Positions 1 through 9,604 of a DNA stretch of 64,000 nt are shown piece by piece. The DNA comes from an uncultured Desulfobacter sp. (GTDB taxonomy: Bacteria; Desulfobacterota; Desulfobacteria; Desulfobacterales; Desulfobacteraceae): contig NZ_OY761443.1 of the NCBI RefSeq assembly GCF_963664415.1, positions 434,001-498,000 on the forward strand, read 5' to 3'. How positions within the stretch are numbered: position 1 is the stretch's first letter; the number at the start of each line of letters is the position of its first letter. The translations under genes and the position numbers were made by a program. A model generated the notes under the pieces. It was not told the DNA's origin. It searched no databases and was given only the letters and a program-made list of their open reading frames with translations.

Positions 1-1040
1 TTGACATCCTGAACCTGATCTCTGGGGGCCACCAGCACAGCATCCTTGGTGTCTACAATCACAAATTTTTCAAGGCCCACGGCTGCCACAAGACGGCTGT
101 CGGAATGAATGTACGTATCCGTGACATTGTGCACCAATACATCTCCGCTGGTCACATTATTGCATTCATCCTTGTCACCGGTCTGCCACAAGGCGTCAAA
201 GGAACCCAAATCATTCCATCCGGCATCAAGGGGAATGACAACACCGTTTGCTGTTTTCTCCATAACGGCGTAATCAATGGAATCCTCGACAATGGCCTCA
301 AATTCTGCTTTATCCACCCTGAAAAAATCTAAATCCATAGTTCCATGTTTAATCGCTGTGCGACACTTTTCAAGCATGTCCGGGGCAAAAGCCCCAAGTT
401 CGGAAATAACAGCAGAGGCCTTGAACATGAACATGCCTGAATTCCAGCAGAAATCGCCTGATTCAAGATAGGATACCGCTGTTTCATAATCGGGCTTTTC
501 CACAAACCGGTCAATCATAAAGGCCGGATTTGAACTGTCAACGCGATCTCCTTTTTTGATATACCCATAGCCTGTTTCCGGTGATGATGAAACGATGCCG
601 AAGGTGACCAATTTTCCTTGCCGGGCCAGTTGCTCACCCGACTCAATGATGGCATGAAAGGCTTCAATATTTTTAATTTCATGGTCTGCGGGCAGTACCA
701 GCATCACAGGGTCATCCTGATGCTCGGACTTGGGCTGACCATCAAGTATCAAAGCTGCCAGCGCAATAGCCGGGGCCGTATTCCTGGCAGCCGGTTCAAG
801 AATGATCTTAAAATCGTTGATATCAATCTGGCGGATTTGTTCCGCAGTCATGAATCTGTGGTTCTCATTGCATATAACCACCGGCGCGCCGAGGTCATTA
901 AGGCCTGAAAACCGTAAAAGGGTATTTTGCAGCATGGTATGCGCATTGTACAAATTAATGAGCTGCTTGGGATACAAAGATCTGGACATGGGCCACAGCC
1001 TGGTCCCGGAACCGCCGGCCAAAATAACAGGATAAATCAT
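1..1040 (-). CDS. manC: Mannose-1-phosphate guanylyltransferase, 3' end outside window
   Basis: Makes GDP-mannose from mannose-1-phosphate and GTP for surface polysaccharide. The start is the ATG at 1040 and the frame stays open to base 1, so about 346 residues are visible and the C-terminus (possibly an isomerase domain) is outside the window. The N-terminus reads MIYPVILAGGSGTRLWPMSR, the nucleotide-binding signature of the family; further on are FVEKP, GWNDLGSF and a VDTKDAVLVA block typical of GMP enzymes. It begins 10 bases after the ArsR-methyltransferase stop, so the two are probably cotranscribed. Whether it is the bifunctional form cannot be seen. Confidence 0.93.
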   Translation of the reverse strand, partial: MIYPVILAGGSGTRLWPMSRSLYPKQLINLYNAHTMLQNTLLRFSGLNDLGAPVVICNENHRFMTAEQIRQIDINDFKIILEPAARNTAPAIALAALILDGQPKSEHQDDPVMLVLPADHEIKNIEAFHAIIESGEQLARQGKLVTFGIVSSSPETGYGYIKKGDRVDSSNPAFMIDRFVEKPDYETAVSYLESGDFCWNSGMFMFKASAVISELGAFAPDMLEKCRTAIKHGTMDLDFFRVDKAEFEAIVEDSIDYAVMEKTANGVVIPLDAGWNDLGSFDALWQTGDKDECNNVTSGDVLVHNVTDTYIHSDSRLVAAVGLEKFVIVDTKDAVLVAPRDQVQDV

Positions 1041-1050
1041 TTTTTCTCCA

Positions 1051-1962
1051 TTATTTTTGTGCTAGATAAAAATTTAAGGTCAATGTTTTTTCAACCGGAT
1101 AGGATTCAATATGCTTCAAATTAAAACCTGTCCGATCCATCCACCCTGAAATCTGCCGACGGGTAAAACCCAGCCAAACACCGCCGATAATATCTTTGAT
1201 CTGTTCCTGATTGTGTTTTAAAAAATCCACCAAAAGAAACAAGCCTCCGGGGTTAAGAACCCGGTATACTTCCTGAATCGCCTTTTCAGGTTCAGACACG
1301 TGGTACAACACCATACTCATCAACGCGGCATCAGCCTCCTGTTCACGCATGGGAAGATGTTCCAGCTCTCCGATGCGAAGCTCTAAATTTGAGCTTTCCG
1401 GCAATCGAAGCCTGGCCTGTTCAAGCATTTCAGGAGAGACATCCACGCCGATAAGGGTCTTTTTTCCACTGTCAAGGAGAGCTGCAAGCATCTCACCGGT
1501 ACCACAACCGAGATCAGCAATAATTGAGGCCTCTTGAAGATGAGGTTCAAACACAAGGGTGGGATTAAAATTACCAAGAATCTGTTTTTTCAAGCGGTCC
1601 CACCGAGGCGCAGCGGTCTTAAAAAAACGTCGAGATTTATTTTTTCTCAGCGTAATACATTGCTGTGTGCGGGCCAGATCTTCCTGAAATACAGGATCGC
1701 TTTCAAGCTGTCTGCAGGCAAGGACGGCAAGTTCCCGGTTATATCCTTTTTTATTCGTGGTATAGTACATGAAGCTGCCGTCTTTACGAGAAACCAGCAA
1801 GCCTGCTTCAAGTAGAATTTTCAAATGCCGGGATACCCCGGACTGCACCATGTTCACCACGGAGACAATTTCATTCACATTGAGTTCAAAATGCTCCAGG
1901 ATAAACAAAAGCCGCAACCGGGTGGGATCAGATAAGGCCTTAAACTGTTTTATGATTTCCAT
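1051..1962 (-). CDS. ArsR-family regulator fused to SAM methyltransferase
   Basis: A 303-residue two-domain protein. Residues about 1-80 are an ArsR-type winged helix (LSDPTRLRLLFIL, then MVQSGVSRHLKIL as recognition helix). Residues about 130-300 are a class I methyltransferase with glycine-rich motif IADLGCGTGEML and acidic motif GVDVSPEM. Such fusions are known in bacteria and are often linked to one-carbon or sulfur metabolism, but the substrate is not known here. No CxC-type metal site is seen in the ArsR helix, so the signal may be a small molecule and not a metal. It lies 26 bases after the hydrolase gene and 10 before manC. Confidence 0.88.
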   Translation of the reverse strand: MEIIKQFKALSDPTRLRLLFILEHFELNVNEIVSVVNMVQSGVSRHLKILLEAGLLVSRKDGSFMYYTTNKKGYNRELAVLACRQLESDPVFQEDLARTQQCITLRKNKSRRFFKTAAPRWDRLKKQILGNFNPTLVFEPHLQEASIIADLGCGTGEMLAALLDSGKKTLIGVDVSPEMLEQARLRLPESSNLELRIGELEHLPMREQEADAALMSMVLYHVSEPEKAIQEVYRVLNPGGLFLLVDFLKHNQEQIKDIIGGVWLGFTRRQISGWMDRTGFNLKHIESYPVEKTLTLNFYLAQK

Positions 1963-1988
1963 AAAAATAAAGGGTGAGCCATTTAGGA

Positions 1989-2666
1989 TTAAATAGTGAT
2001 CTGGTCACCAAAATTCATGATTTTACATTCAATGCCGTTAGCACTGATTTTGGCGCAAAAATCTTGGGGATTGGCCTGGATCACGTCAAATGTATTATAG
2101 TGCATGGGAACAGCCTGGACCGGTTTAACAAATTCACAAGCCATGGCGGCATCTTCAATTCCCATGGTAAAATTATCGCCGATGGGCACCATCATAGTAT
2201 GAATATTGTCAAGCTGCCCAATAAGCTTCATATCGGAAAACAACCCGGTGTCTCCCGTATGATAAAGGGTGATGCCGTTGATGGTGATCACAAAACCTGT
2301 GGGGGTGCCGTGGCAGACATTATCCGGGGTAACGGAGCTGTGAAGCGCCTGGGTCAGCTTTACCCTGCCGAAATCAAACATAAAAGCGCCGCCGATGTGC
2401 ATTCTATGGACGTTAAGGCCCTTAGTCCCCAAATAAGAGCCAAGTTCGTTTTCACAGATGCACAACGCATTGCATCTATCGGCAATGCTCAGGGTATCGC
2501 CAAGATGATCCCAATGACCGTGGCTGACCAGAATATAGTCGGCCTCCACATCTTCGGCCTTGACCGGAGATGTGGGATTATTATCCAAAAAAGGGTCAAT
2601 CAGAATTTTTGACCCGTCATCACAAGTAATTTGAAAAGCGGAGTGGGAAAAATATCTAAGTTTCAT
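1989..2666 (-). CDS. UPF0173-type metal-dependent hydrolase
   Basis: Metallo-beta-lactamase-fold hydrolase of 225 residues. The metal-binding motif SHGHWDHLGD is present near residue 50, and later histidines (YHTGDTGLF, PMHYNTF) complete the site, as in the UPF0173 family. The physiological substrate of the family is uncertain. I chose the ATG at 2666 over the one at 2714 because it starts the conserved MKLRYFSHSAF block and has an AAAGAGA ribosome site just before it; the longer form adds 16 unsupported residues. It is inside the minus-strand run usp-hydrolase-arsR-manC. Confidence 0.85.
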   Translation of the reverse strand: MKLRYFSHSAFQITCDDGSKILIDPFLDNNPTSPVKAEDVEADYILVSHGHWDHLGDTLSIADRCNALCICENELGSYLGTKGLNVHRMHIGGAFMFDFGRVKLTQALHSSVTPDNVCHGTPTGFVITINGITLYHTGDTGLFSDMKLIGQLDNIHTMMVPIGDNFTMGIEDAAMACEFVKPVQAVPMHYNTFDVIQANPQDFCAKISANGIECKIMNFGDQITI

Positions 2667-2753
2667 GACAGAATCTCTTTTATAATCGTGATAAGACAAA
2701 ATAATGGGCAGCAATCAGCACATGCTGCCCAAAATCGAAGAATGAGAAAGCGC

Positions 2754-3146
2754 TTACCTTACACTGACAACCGGACAGTCCGCCTCAAGAATCACTGTTT
2801 GCGCCGTGGAACCAAACAATAATTTTCCTACATTTGAACGGCTTTTTACGCCAATGATAATTTCTTCCACATTTTTTTCATTTGCAAACGCAACAATGTC
2901 CTCCCCGGCCTCCATGCCACGTATCAGAAGATGTTTTTCACAGGTTAATCCCTGGTCTTTGAAAAAAACCTGTGCCTGGTCCAGGTTATTTTCTGCTTCC
3001 AGGATTTTTTTCTGGTCCTTTTCAGTTCCCTCCAACATGGAAGTGACAACCAGCACCGTTGCATTAAACGCTTTTGCATGCTCTGCGGCAAGCTTGAGCA
3101 GTTCCTGCCCGATATTGGTACCTTTATATCCAACGAGAATTTTCAT
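2754..3146 (-). CDS. Universal stress protein, UspA family
   Basis: A single Usp domain of 130 residues starting MKILVGYKG. The C-terminal GVKSRSNVGKLLFGSTAQ follows the G-x2-G-x9-G(S/T) ATP-binding pattern, so it should be an ATP-binding type. The start at 3146 has AGAGAGGAAA upstream; the in-frame ATG at 3170 adds eight residues that are not part of the fold. It is the first gene before the hydrolase on the minus strand with a gap of 87 bases. The role is general stress survival by family; nothing here shows the specific trigger. Confidence 0.9.
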   Translation of the reverse strand: MKILVGYKGTNIGQELLKLAAEHAKAFNATVLVVTSMLEGTEKDQKKILEAENNLDQAQVFFKDQGLTCEKHLLIRGMEAGEDIVAFANEKNVEEIIIGVKSRSNVGKLLFGSTAQTVILEADCPVVSVR

Positions 3147-3305
3147 ATATTTCCTCTCTTTCTTCATCACTTATTTTTATCAACCCGATATACAAACAAC
3201 CATCAATTTTCTTAATCGAAAAAAATAATTATCTAAAATAATGAATCAAACCGTGTTTAACAAGACTAAACCCCGACGTTGCATTAAAACTTAAAAAAAA
3301 GAATA

Positions 3306-3581
3306 TTAATCTTTGTTGATGACAGCGCCGATAACCGCCAAAATGATACCCAAACCGATCAAAATCCAGGCAAAATGAATCTCATAAAAAAATGAATACA
3401 GTGTATTATACACTGTATCACTGGAGATCCTGTCCAAGAGTGCACCGGTAATTCCTTCAAAAAAAGAGGAAATGGTCATGGTTGAAATAAAACCGGCTGT
3501 ACCCATAAAGTTAGCCAACAGGGAAAACAACCCAAGCACAAGACCGGCAATAATTGAAAAAATGCCCAGTTTTGAGGTCAT
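3306..3581 (-). CDS. Small hypothetical membrane protein
   Basis: A 91-residue protein with two clear hydrophobic segments, about residues 6-40 and 68-88 (HFAWILIGLGIILAVIGAVI). It has no motif I recognise. A purine-rich GGAAAAATC precedes the ATG at 3581. It stands alone between the universal stress gene and the divergent murJ gene, each about 160-180 bases away. The coding call rests on length, hydrophobic pattern and a sensible start; the function is unknown. Confidence 0.6.
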   Translation of the reverse strand: MTSKLGIFSIIAGLVLGLFSLLANFMGTAGFISTMTISSFFEGITGALLDRISSDTVYNTLYSFFYEIHFAWILIGLGIILAVIGAVINKD

Positions 3582-3759
3582 GATTTTTCCTTGATTAAAT
3601 CGGTGTTAAAATTCTAAGGTCAGTCGTATTATAAGATTTGTTTGCTTCCATCTTTATGCAATTCATTGTATATGCAGGCTGTGTTTCAGGTCAAACTATT
3701 TCAGACCTTCCTTTTATGCAGATATACTTTATAAAAAAGCCGCCGTCGGACTTCAAACT

Positions 3760-5355
3760 ATGACACAAACCTCAACTTTTAAAAAAATCGGATTTGCCTC
3801 ATTTATCATGATGGCTTCGGCATTTGCCAGCAGGATTATCGGTCTTGTGCGCGAAACCGCCATTGCCTGGATGGGCGGTGCAAGCACAGGCGTCGACGCG
3901 TACCAGGTAGCGTTTGTGATCCCTGAAATTTTGAACCATGTGGTGGCGTCAGGTTTTTTATCCATTACCTTCATCCCCATCTTTACCCGTTATCTTGCTG
4001 AAAATAAAGAAATAGAAGGATATCGGGTTTTTTCCGTTATTCTGAATTGTTTTGGTTCAGTTCTTTTAATTTTTATCATCCTTTCCATGGTTTTTGCACC
4101 CGAACTGATTTGTGTACTTGCTCCCGGACTTAAAAACGGCCCGGCCTTTGACCTTGCCGTCCGCATGACCCGGATTATTATCCCGGCCCAGCTTTTCTTT
4201 TTTGCCGGCGGCCTGTTCAATGCCATACAATTCTCAAAGGAACGGTTTCTTTTCCCCGCTCTTGTACCATTGGTTTACAATACCGGTATTATTGCGGGCG
4301 GGATACTTTTGTATCCGGTTCTGGGTATGGAAGGCTTTGCCTGGGGTGTGCTTGCAGGCGCATTTTGCGGCAGTTTCCTGCTTCAACTGTTTGGCGCCAA
4401 AAAGGTCGGCCTGATTTATATGCCAATTTTTAATTTCAGGCATCCTGATATGATCAAATACGTATTGTTAACGTTACCCCTGATGCTTGGCCTGACCATG
4501 ACCTTTTCCACGGAAATCTTGATGAAATTCTTTGGGTCGTTTTTAAACGAGGGAAGCATTTCTGCCTTGAATTACGCCCTTCGCATTATGTTTATACTGG
4601 TAGGGCTCTTCGGCAATGCTGTTGGTGTAGCCTCCTATCCGTTCATGGCAAAAATTGCGGCCAAAAAAGATTTTTCCGGCCTAAATGCCATCATCAATCA
4701 AACCCTTAAATACATCTTCATTGTGATGCCCTTCTCTGTTGTTTTTATGATTCTAAATAAAGAGGTTGTGGCCATTTTATTCCAGCGCGGGGCATTTGAC
4801 GCCCATGATGCAGCCCTAACATCAGGGGTGCTGCCGTATTTCATGGCTGGAGCATTTGCTTTTTCCGCCCAGACCATCGTTTCCCGAGGGTTCTTTGCCG
4901 TTCAAAACACATTATTCCCGGCCCTTTTTTCCACTGTGTGCGTGGCATTAAGTCTGCCGCTGCTCTATTTTGCAATGACCGCCATGGGGATCAAAGGCGT
5001 GGCTTTGGGACTGTCTTTGTCCGTGATCATTACTACAGGCACCTTATTTGAAGTATGGAGCAGAAGAACCCAAAACGCGGGACGATCAGAGGTCTACACG
5101 TTCTTTGGTCTAATGCTATTGGTCAGTATCGCGGTATGGCTGATTCTAAAAATAGTATATACTGAAATTATTCATATAATACCGACCACCGGTTTTTTTG
5201 CCCATATATTCATATGTATTATTGTCGGCACGTTATTTTTAATCATTCTGGCAGGTATTGGAAAATTTTTTAAAATCAGAGAGGTCAATACGCTTTATAC
5301 CAAAGTCCTGAAAAAGACGGGGTTGCTCAAAAAAACAATCAATGGAAAACGTTGA
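3760..5355 (+). CDS. murJ: Lipid II flippase MurJ (MviN)
   Basis: Integral membrane protein of 531 residues, the usual MurJ size, which moves lipid II across the inner membrane for peptidoglycan synthesis. The N-terminal block FASRIIGLVRETAIAWMGG and the region QRGAFDAHDA are MurJ signatures; about 14 hydrophobic segments can be counted. The start ATG at 3760 gives the expected N-terminus. It is transcribed alone, divergent from the small membrane protein and convergent with hutH. Confidence 0.95.
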   Translation: MTQTSTFKKIGFASFIMMASAFASRIIGLVRETAIAWMGGASTGVDAYQVAFVIPEILNHVVASGFLSITFIPIFTRYLAENKEIEGYRVFSVILNCFGSVLLIFIILSMVFAPELICVLAPGLKNGPAFDLAVRMTRIIIPAQLFFFAGGLFNAIQFSKERFLFPALVPLVYNTGIIAGGILLYPVLGMEGFAWGVLAGAFCGSFLLQLFGAKKVGLIYMPIFNFRHPDMIKYVLLTLPLMLGLTMTFSTEILMKFFGSFLNEGSISALNYALRIMFILVGLFGNAVGVASYPFMAKIAAKKDFSGLNAIINQTLKYIFIVMPFSVVFMILNKEVVAILFQRGAFDAHDAALTSGVLPYFMAGAFAFSAQTIVSRGFFAVQNTLFPALFSTVCVALSLPLLYFAMTAMGIKGVALGLSLSVIITTGTLFEVWSRRTQNAGRSEVYTFFGLMLLVSIAVWLILKIVYTEIIHIIPTTGFFAHIFICIIVGTLFLIILAGIGKFFKIREVNTLYTKVLKKTGLLKKTINGKR

Positions 5356-5415
5356 AACATGAAATCACTTGAATATTTTAAGGAATTTTACTTCTTCTTT
5401 GTCAATCCATGGCTG

Positions 5416-6948
5416 CTAATAGAGTTTACCCACAGCATCCTCCACGGCCCGAACAATCCGGCCGCTGTGCAAAAGCGTTCGAACGGCGGCAATATCCGCT
5501 GACAGAAATCGGTCCTTTGTCATGCACGGCACTTTGCTGCGAATGGTTTCATAGGCGGCCATGGTGCCTTTACCGGCCTTAAGATTTGTGAACGTATCGA
5601 TCGCCTGGGCACCGCATAAAAGTTCAATGGCAATAACCTGCTCTGAGTTCTCCACGATGTCCCGGCATTTGCGTGCGGCCGTAGCGCCCATGGAGACATG
5701 ATCCTCTTTGTTGGCCGAGGTGGGAATGGAGTCCACGCAGGCCGGGTGTGCAAGCACCTTGTTTTCAGAGACCAGGGAAGCGGCAACATATTGGGCAATC
5801 ATAAATCCGGAATTAAGCCCTGTATCTTTGACCAAAAAGGCAGGAAGCCCGGAAAGTTGAGGATTGACCAAGCGCTCAACCCGGCGCTCGGAAATATTTG
5901 CAAGTTCGGCTATGGCAATGCCTAAAAAATCACAGGCCAAGGCCAAAGGCTGGCCGTGAAAGTTGCCCCCGGAAAGGAATTCTCCGGATTCCGGAAAAAT
6001 CAACGGATTTTCCGTGGAGGCGTTCATCTCGACCCGGATCACCCGTTCCACATAATTGAATGCATCCCAGGATGCGCCATGGACCTGGGGGGAACACCGC
6101 AGGGTATAGGCATCCTGAATTCTGGAACAATCCCTGTGGGAGGAGATGATTTCAGAATTCTGGGTGATCTTCATCATATCGGAGGCCGCTTTCATCTGCC
6201 CTAAATGGGGCCGTGCATTATGAATTCTTGGATCAAAGGCGGCGCGTGTACCCATCAGGGTTTCAAGACTCATGGAAGCGGCAATATCCGCATGTTTACA
6301 AAGATTTAACGCATCATGAAGGGCAAGACACCCCAAAGCAAGCATGAATTGGGTACCGTTAATCAGCGCAAGCCCTTCCCCTGCACCTAGCTCCAAAGGT
6401 TCAATATTTTTTGCAGCCAGGGCCTGGCTGCCGGGCATGCGCACCCCGCCGACAACGGCCTCTCCTTCGCCGATGAGCACTAAAGACAGGTGGGCCATGG
6501 GCACAAGATCCCCACTGGCACCCACCGACCCCTTTTCAGGCACCACAGGAATGATACCGGCATTGAGAATCAGGGAAAGTGTTTTTATGGTTTCAAGGCG
6601 CAGTCCTGAATTTCCCCGGCAAAAATCATTGATCCGCACTGCCATCATCGCCCTGACCACATCATCATCCATGCCATTGCCCACACCTGCGGCATGGGAT
6701 AAAAGGATATTGCGCTGCAACGTTTTTGTATCCTCAAATGAAATATTCACATTGGACAATGCCCCGAATCCCGTGGTCACGCCATAAATACGCTTGCCGG
6801 CTTTCACCCATTGTTCCACCAGGGTACGGGCCTTTTTAATCCGGCTTTCAGAATTTTTGGAAACAGCAACGTTTTTGCCGTCCCGGGCAATATCGACCAG
6901 TTGACCAAGGGTAAGATTCTGCCCATTGAGCGAAACAGGATCATTCAT
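5416..6948 (-). CDS. hutH: Histidine ammonia-lyase
   Basis: Removes ammonia from L-histidine to give trans-urocanate, the first step of histidine breakdown. At 510 residues it is full length. The GSVGASGDLVPMAHL block holds the Ala-Ser-Gly triad that cyclises to the MIO cofactor, and YGVTTGFGALSNV is the other family signature. It is divergent from hutI with 131 bases between, which probably hold both promoters. Urocanase (hutU) and the last enzyme of the route are not in the window. Confidence 0.96.
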   Translation of the reverse strand: MNDPVSLNGQNLTLGQLVDIARDGKNVAVSKNSESRIKKARTLVEQWVKAGKRIYGVTTGFGALSNVNISFEDTKTLQRNILLSHAAGVGNGMDDDVVRAMMAVRINDFCRGNSGLRLETIKTLSLILNAGIIPVVPEKGSVGASGDLVPMAHLSLVLIGEGEAVVGGVRMPGSQALAAKNIEPLELGAGEGLALINGTQFMLALGCLALHDALNLCKHADIAASMSLETLMGTRAAFDPRIHNARPHLGQMKAASDMMKITQNSEIISSHRDCSRIQDAYTLRCSPQVHGASWDAFNYVERVIRVEMNASTENPLIFPESGEFLSGGNFHGQPLALACDFLGIAIAELANISERRVERLVNPQLSGLPAFLVKDTGLNSGFMIAQYVAASLVSENKVLAHPACVDSIPTSANKEDHVSMGATAARKCRDIVENSEQVIAIELLCGAQAIDTFTNLKAGKGTMAAYETIRSKVPCMTKDRFLSADIAAVRTLLHSGRIVRAVEDAVGKLY

Positions 6949-7079
6949 GATGTTTTATTCCTTAAATGTGCCCTGAACATTATCGATAATGGCTTGACTC
7001 GACGCAGACGCTTATATAGACAAGCAGTATAGAATTGCATCTAAAATGTCAATGTTCATAAAAGAGAGATAATACACCT

Positions 7080-8315
7080 ATGCCCCATGCACAGTTACCC
7101 TGGGACACCCTGTTTGTTCATGCAGATATCGCCACCATGGCCCATGGCCGCTACAACATCATCAAAGATGGGGCCATTGGCGTGTCCAACGGAAAAATCC
7201 AGTGGATCGGCCCCTATGAAAAATTACAAACGGACCGAACCATTGCCCATGAAGTCATTAACTGCAAGGACCAGTGGATACTGCCCGGATTTGTGGACTG
7301 TCACACCCATTTGATCTGGGCCGGCTCCAGATCCAATGAATTTGAAATGCGCCTGTCCGGTGCAAGATACGAACAAATTGCAAAGCAGGGGGGCGGCATT
7401 GCGGCCACAGTTAAGGCGGTCCGTGACGCATCCGCAGACCGGCTCTTTACCATCGCATCCCAGCGTATCAGCCATTTTTTAAGCCGGGGCACCACCTGTG
7501 TAGAAATAAAATCCGGATATGGCCTGGATCTTGAGAATGAATTGAAGATGCTGGCCGTGGCAGATCGCCTGAATCAACAATTTCCTTTGCATATTTGCCC
7601 CACCTTTCTTGGCGCCCATGCCCTGCCCCCGGAATACAAAGGCCGTACTGACGACTATGTGGACCTTATCATCAACACCATGCTGCCCGGCATCAAACAC
7701 CAGGGAATTGCCAGCGCAGTAGATGTATTCTGTGAATCAATCGCTTTTTCTTTAGCACAGACTAAACGACTATTTACCGCTGCCACAGATATGGGCCTGC
7801 CGGTCAAACTCCATGCCGAACAACTCTCTGATTCAGGTGGCGCAGCCCTTGCCGCACAATTTAACGCACTGTCCTGTGATCATCTGGAATACCTTTCCCT
7901 TGACGGCGTAAAAGCGATGGCCCATGCAGGTGTAACGGCCGTGCTTCTGCCCGGTGCTTATTACATGCTTAAACAGACACGTATACCGCCGGTGAGAGAT
8001 CTTATCCGTCTGGACGTCCCCATGGCCCTGGCCACGGACCTAAATCCGGGCACAAGCCCGGTTTATGACATGGCCGCAGTGATGAACATGGGTTGTGTGC
8101 TGTTCGGGCTGACCTGTGAACAGGCCCTGGCCGGTGCCACCATCAACGGGGCAAAAGCCCTGGGACTTGGCAACTGCAAAGGCAGCCTGGAGACAGGAAA
8201 AGATGCAGACTTTGTGGTGTGGGATATTGATTCCCCTGCCGATCTGAGCTACCAGATGGGCATCTGCTGCGTAAACAAGGTTGTGATTACAGGCAAAATC
8301 GCATATAACACCTAA
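7080..8315 (+). CDS. hutI: Imidazolonepropionase
   Basis: Amidohydrolase that opens the imidazolone ring of 4-imidazolone-5-propionate in histidine breakdown. The 411-residue protein has the metal-site motif FVDCHTHLIWAG, the HAEQLSDSGG segment, and ATDLNPGTSP near the C-terminus, all as in HutI. The upstream AAAGAGAG is a fair ribosome site for the ATG at 7080. It is divergent from hutH and only 28 bases before the phosphoesterase gene, with which it may be cotranscribed. Confidence 0.95.
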   Translation: MPHAQLPWDTLFVHADIATMAHGRYNIIKDGAIGVSNGKIQWIGPYEKLQTDRTIAHEVINCKDQWILPGFVDCHTHLIWAGSRSNEFEMRLSGARYEQIAKQGGGIAATVKAVRDASADRLFTIASQRISHFLSRGTTCVEIKSGYGLDLENELKMLAVADRLNQQFPLHICPTFLGAHALPPEYKGRTDDYVDLIINTMLPGIKHQGIASAVDVFCESIAFSLAQTKRLFTAATDMGLPVKLHAEQLSDSGGAALAAQFNALSCDHLEYLSLDGVKAMAHAGVTAVLLPGAYYMLKQTRIPPVRDLIRLDVPMALATDLNPGTSPVYDMAAVMNMGCVLFGLTCEQALAGATINGAKALGLGNCKGSLETGKDADFVVWDIDSPADLSYQMGICCVNKVVITGKIAYNT

Positions 8316-8343
8316 AAAGGATTACCTTTAATTTGGAGAAACA

Positions 8344-9003
8344 ATGCGTATATATGCAGTTGCAGACATTCACGGCAAACCCGAACATATGGAATCCATT
8401 TACGGGATTTTAGACCAGTACCAGCCGGAGTTCATGGTTGTCCCGGGGGACATGACCCATTTTTTCAACTGGTCCACCGTTCTATCCCAGCTTGACAGCC
8501 TGCCGGTTCCTGTTCTTGCGATTCGGGGCAATACGGATTTAAAACGCATTGAACCCCGGATAGAAAAAGCAGCCAATATTACGCTGCTAACACCAACACC
8601 CCTTCAAGTTAAGGGTTTTTCGTTTGTCGGAACTTCGGGTGCCCTGCCTTTTCCCTTTGCCAACAAAATCTGCCTGAATGAAAATAACCGGCTTGCGGCC
8701 CTGCCCAGTCCCCTGGAACCGGATACGGTACTTGTCGTCCATGTGCCGCCAAAGGGGGCGTGCGACCGTGTGGGCAAAAAAATCCATGCCGGCAGCCGGC
8801 AGCTGGCCCGGTTTATCAAAGCCGCTTCCCCAAGCCTTGTACTTTGCGGTCATATCCACGAAGATTTCGGCGTTAACACCCTGCATCAAAGTACCGTGGT
8901 GAACTGTGCCATCGCAGGTCCGGGATTAGGAGCCATCATTGACCTTGAAAAAAATGCCCCCCCCAGGGTTAATCTTTTGCAATCCAATACACCCCAAAAT
9001 TAA
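8344..9003 (+). CDS. Calcineurin-like metallophosphoesterase
   Basis: A 219-residue protein with the full set of metallophosphoesterase motifs in order: DIHG near residue 8, GDMTH, GNTD, and GHIH near residue 175. These bind a two-metal centre. The family covers phosphodiesterases of many substrates; this one is similar in size to YfcE-type enzymes, but the substrate cannot be named. A TTTGGAGAAACA ribosome site precedes the ATG. It follows hutI closely, though a link to histidine use is not evident. Confidence 0.85.
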   Translation: MRIYAVADIHGKPEHMESIYGILDQYQPEFMVVPGDMTHFFNWSTVLSQLDSLPVPVLAIRGNTDLKRIEPRIEKAANITLLTPTPLQVKGFSFVGTSGALPFPFANKICLNENNRLAALPSPLEPDTVLVVHVPPKGACDRVGKKIHAGSRQLARFIKAASPSLVLCGHIHEDFGVNTLHQSTVVNCAIAGPGLGAIIDLEKNAPPRVNLLQSNTPQN

Positions 9004-9168
9004 AAAATAAAAAACAGGCTGAACCAAACATCTGTAAAACGCCGAACATTCACTGTTTAAGCCATTGCAAACCAAAAGAAGAATTGATAAATAACTAATT
9101 TTGATCTATAGTCACCGTCAATTTATAGGGGCTCACTCACAATCTATATTTAATAATGGAGAGAACGA

Positions 9169-9579
9169 ATGAAAACTTTTAAAATTATATTGTTCATAAT
9201 TTTCTTGGTGCTTCTGGCTCTTTTCGGCCTTCAAAATCAGGAATACTTTTTGACGAGTACAGCGCTCCACATTGACTTTAAAATATCATCCTTAAACTAC
9301 AAAATTATGGAACTTCCGAACTGGGCCTATTGGGTTCTTTGTCTGGTCATAGGCCTTTTAGTCACAGGGATACGAGGACTTATCTCGACCTTTCGCCTCA
9401 AGCGCCAGGTTAGGACAAGGGACGAACGGATTGAAAGTATGAAAGGAGAAATCAATTCTCTTCAGACACGCCTTGATATATTTCTTCATGACCCTGTCAT
9501 CAAAAAGCACCTGGAAGATGAAGCCCGCAAGGATAAGGAACAGCCCCAGGCTGCAACCGAGGAAGAACAAAAGGCCTAA
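9169..9579 (+). CDS. LapA-domain (DUF1049) membrane protein
   Basis: 136 residues with two hydrophobic segments (about 5-22 and 52-70) separated by a short polar loop, followed by a coiled-coil tail (RLKRQVRTRDERIESMKGEI) and a charged end. This is the layout of the LapA/DUF1049 family, which in enterobacteria takes part in lipopolysaccharide assembly control. GGAGAGAACG gives a strong ribosome site. The stop is 25 bases before mutS, so the genes may share a transcript. Confidence 0.75.
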   Translation: MKTFKIILFIIFLVLLALFGLQNQEYFLTSTALHIDFKISSLNYKIMELPNWAYWVLCLVIGLLVTGIRGLISTFRLKRQVRTRDERIESMKGEINSLQTRLDIFLHDPVIKKHLEDEARKDKEQPQAATEEEQKA

Positions 9580-9604
9580 AGTCCCCATCCCCCTTTGAAT
9601 TTCC

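Noticed and set aside
6994..7022. Sigma-70 promoter TTGACT-N17-TAGACA before hutI
   Set aside because: The -35 is good, but the -10 matches poorly; not strong enough to list.
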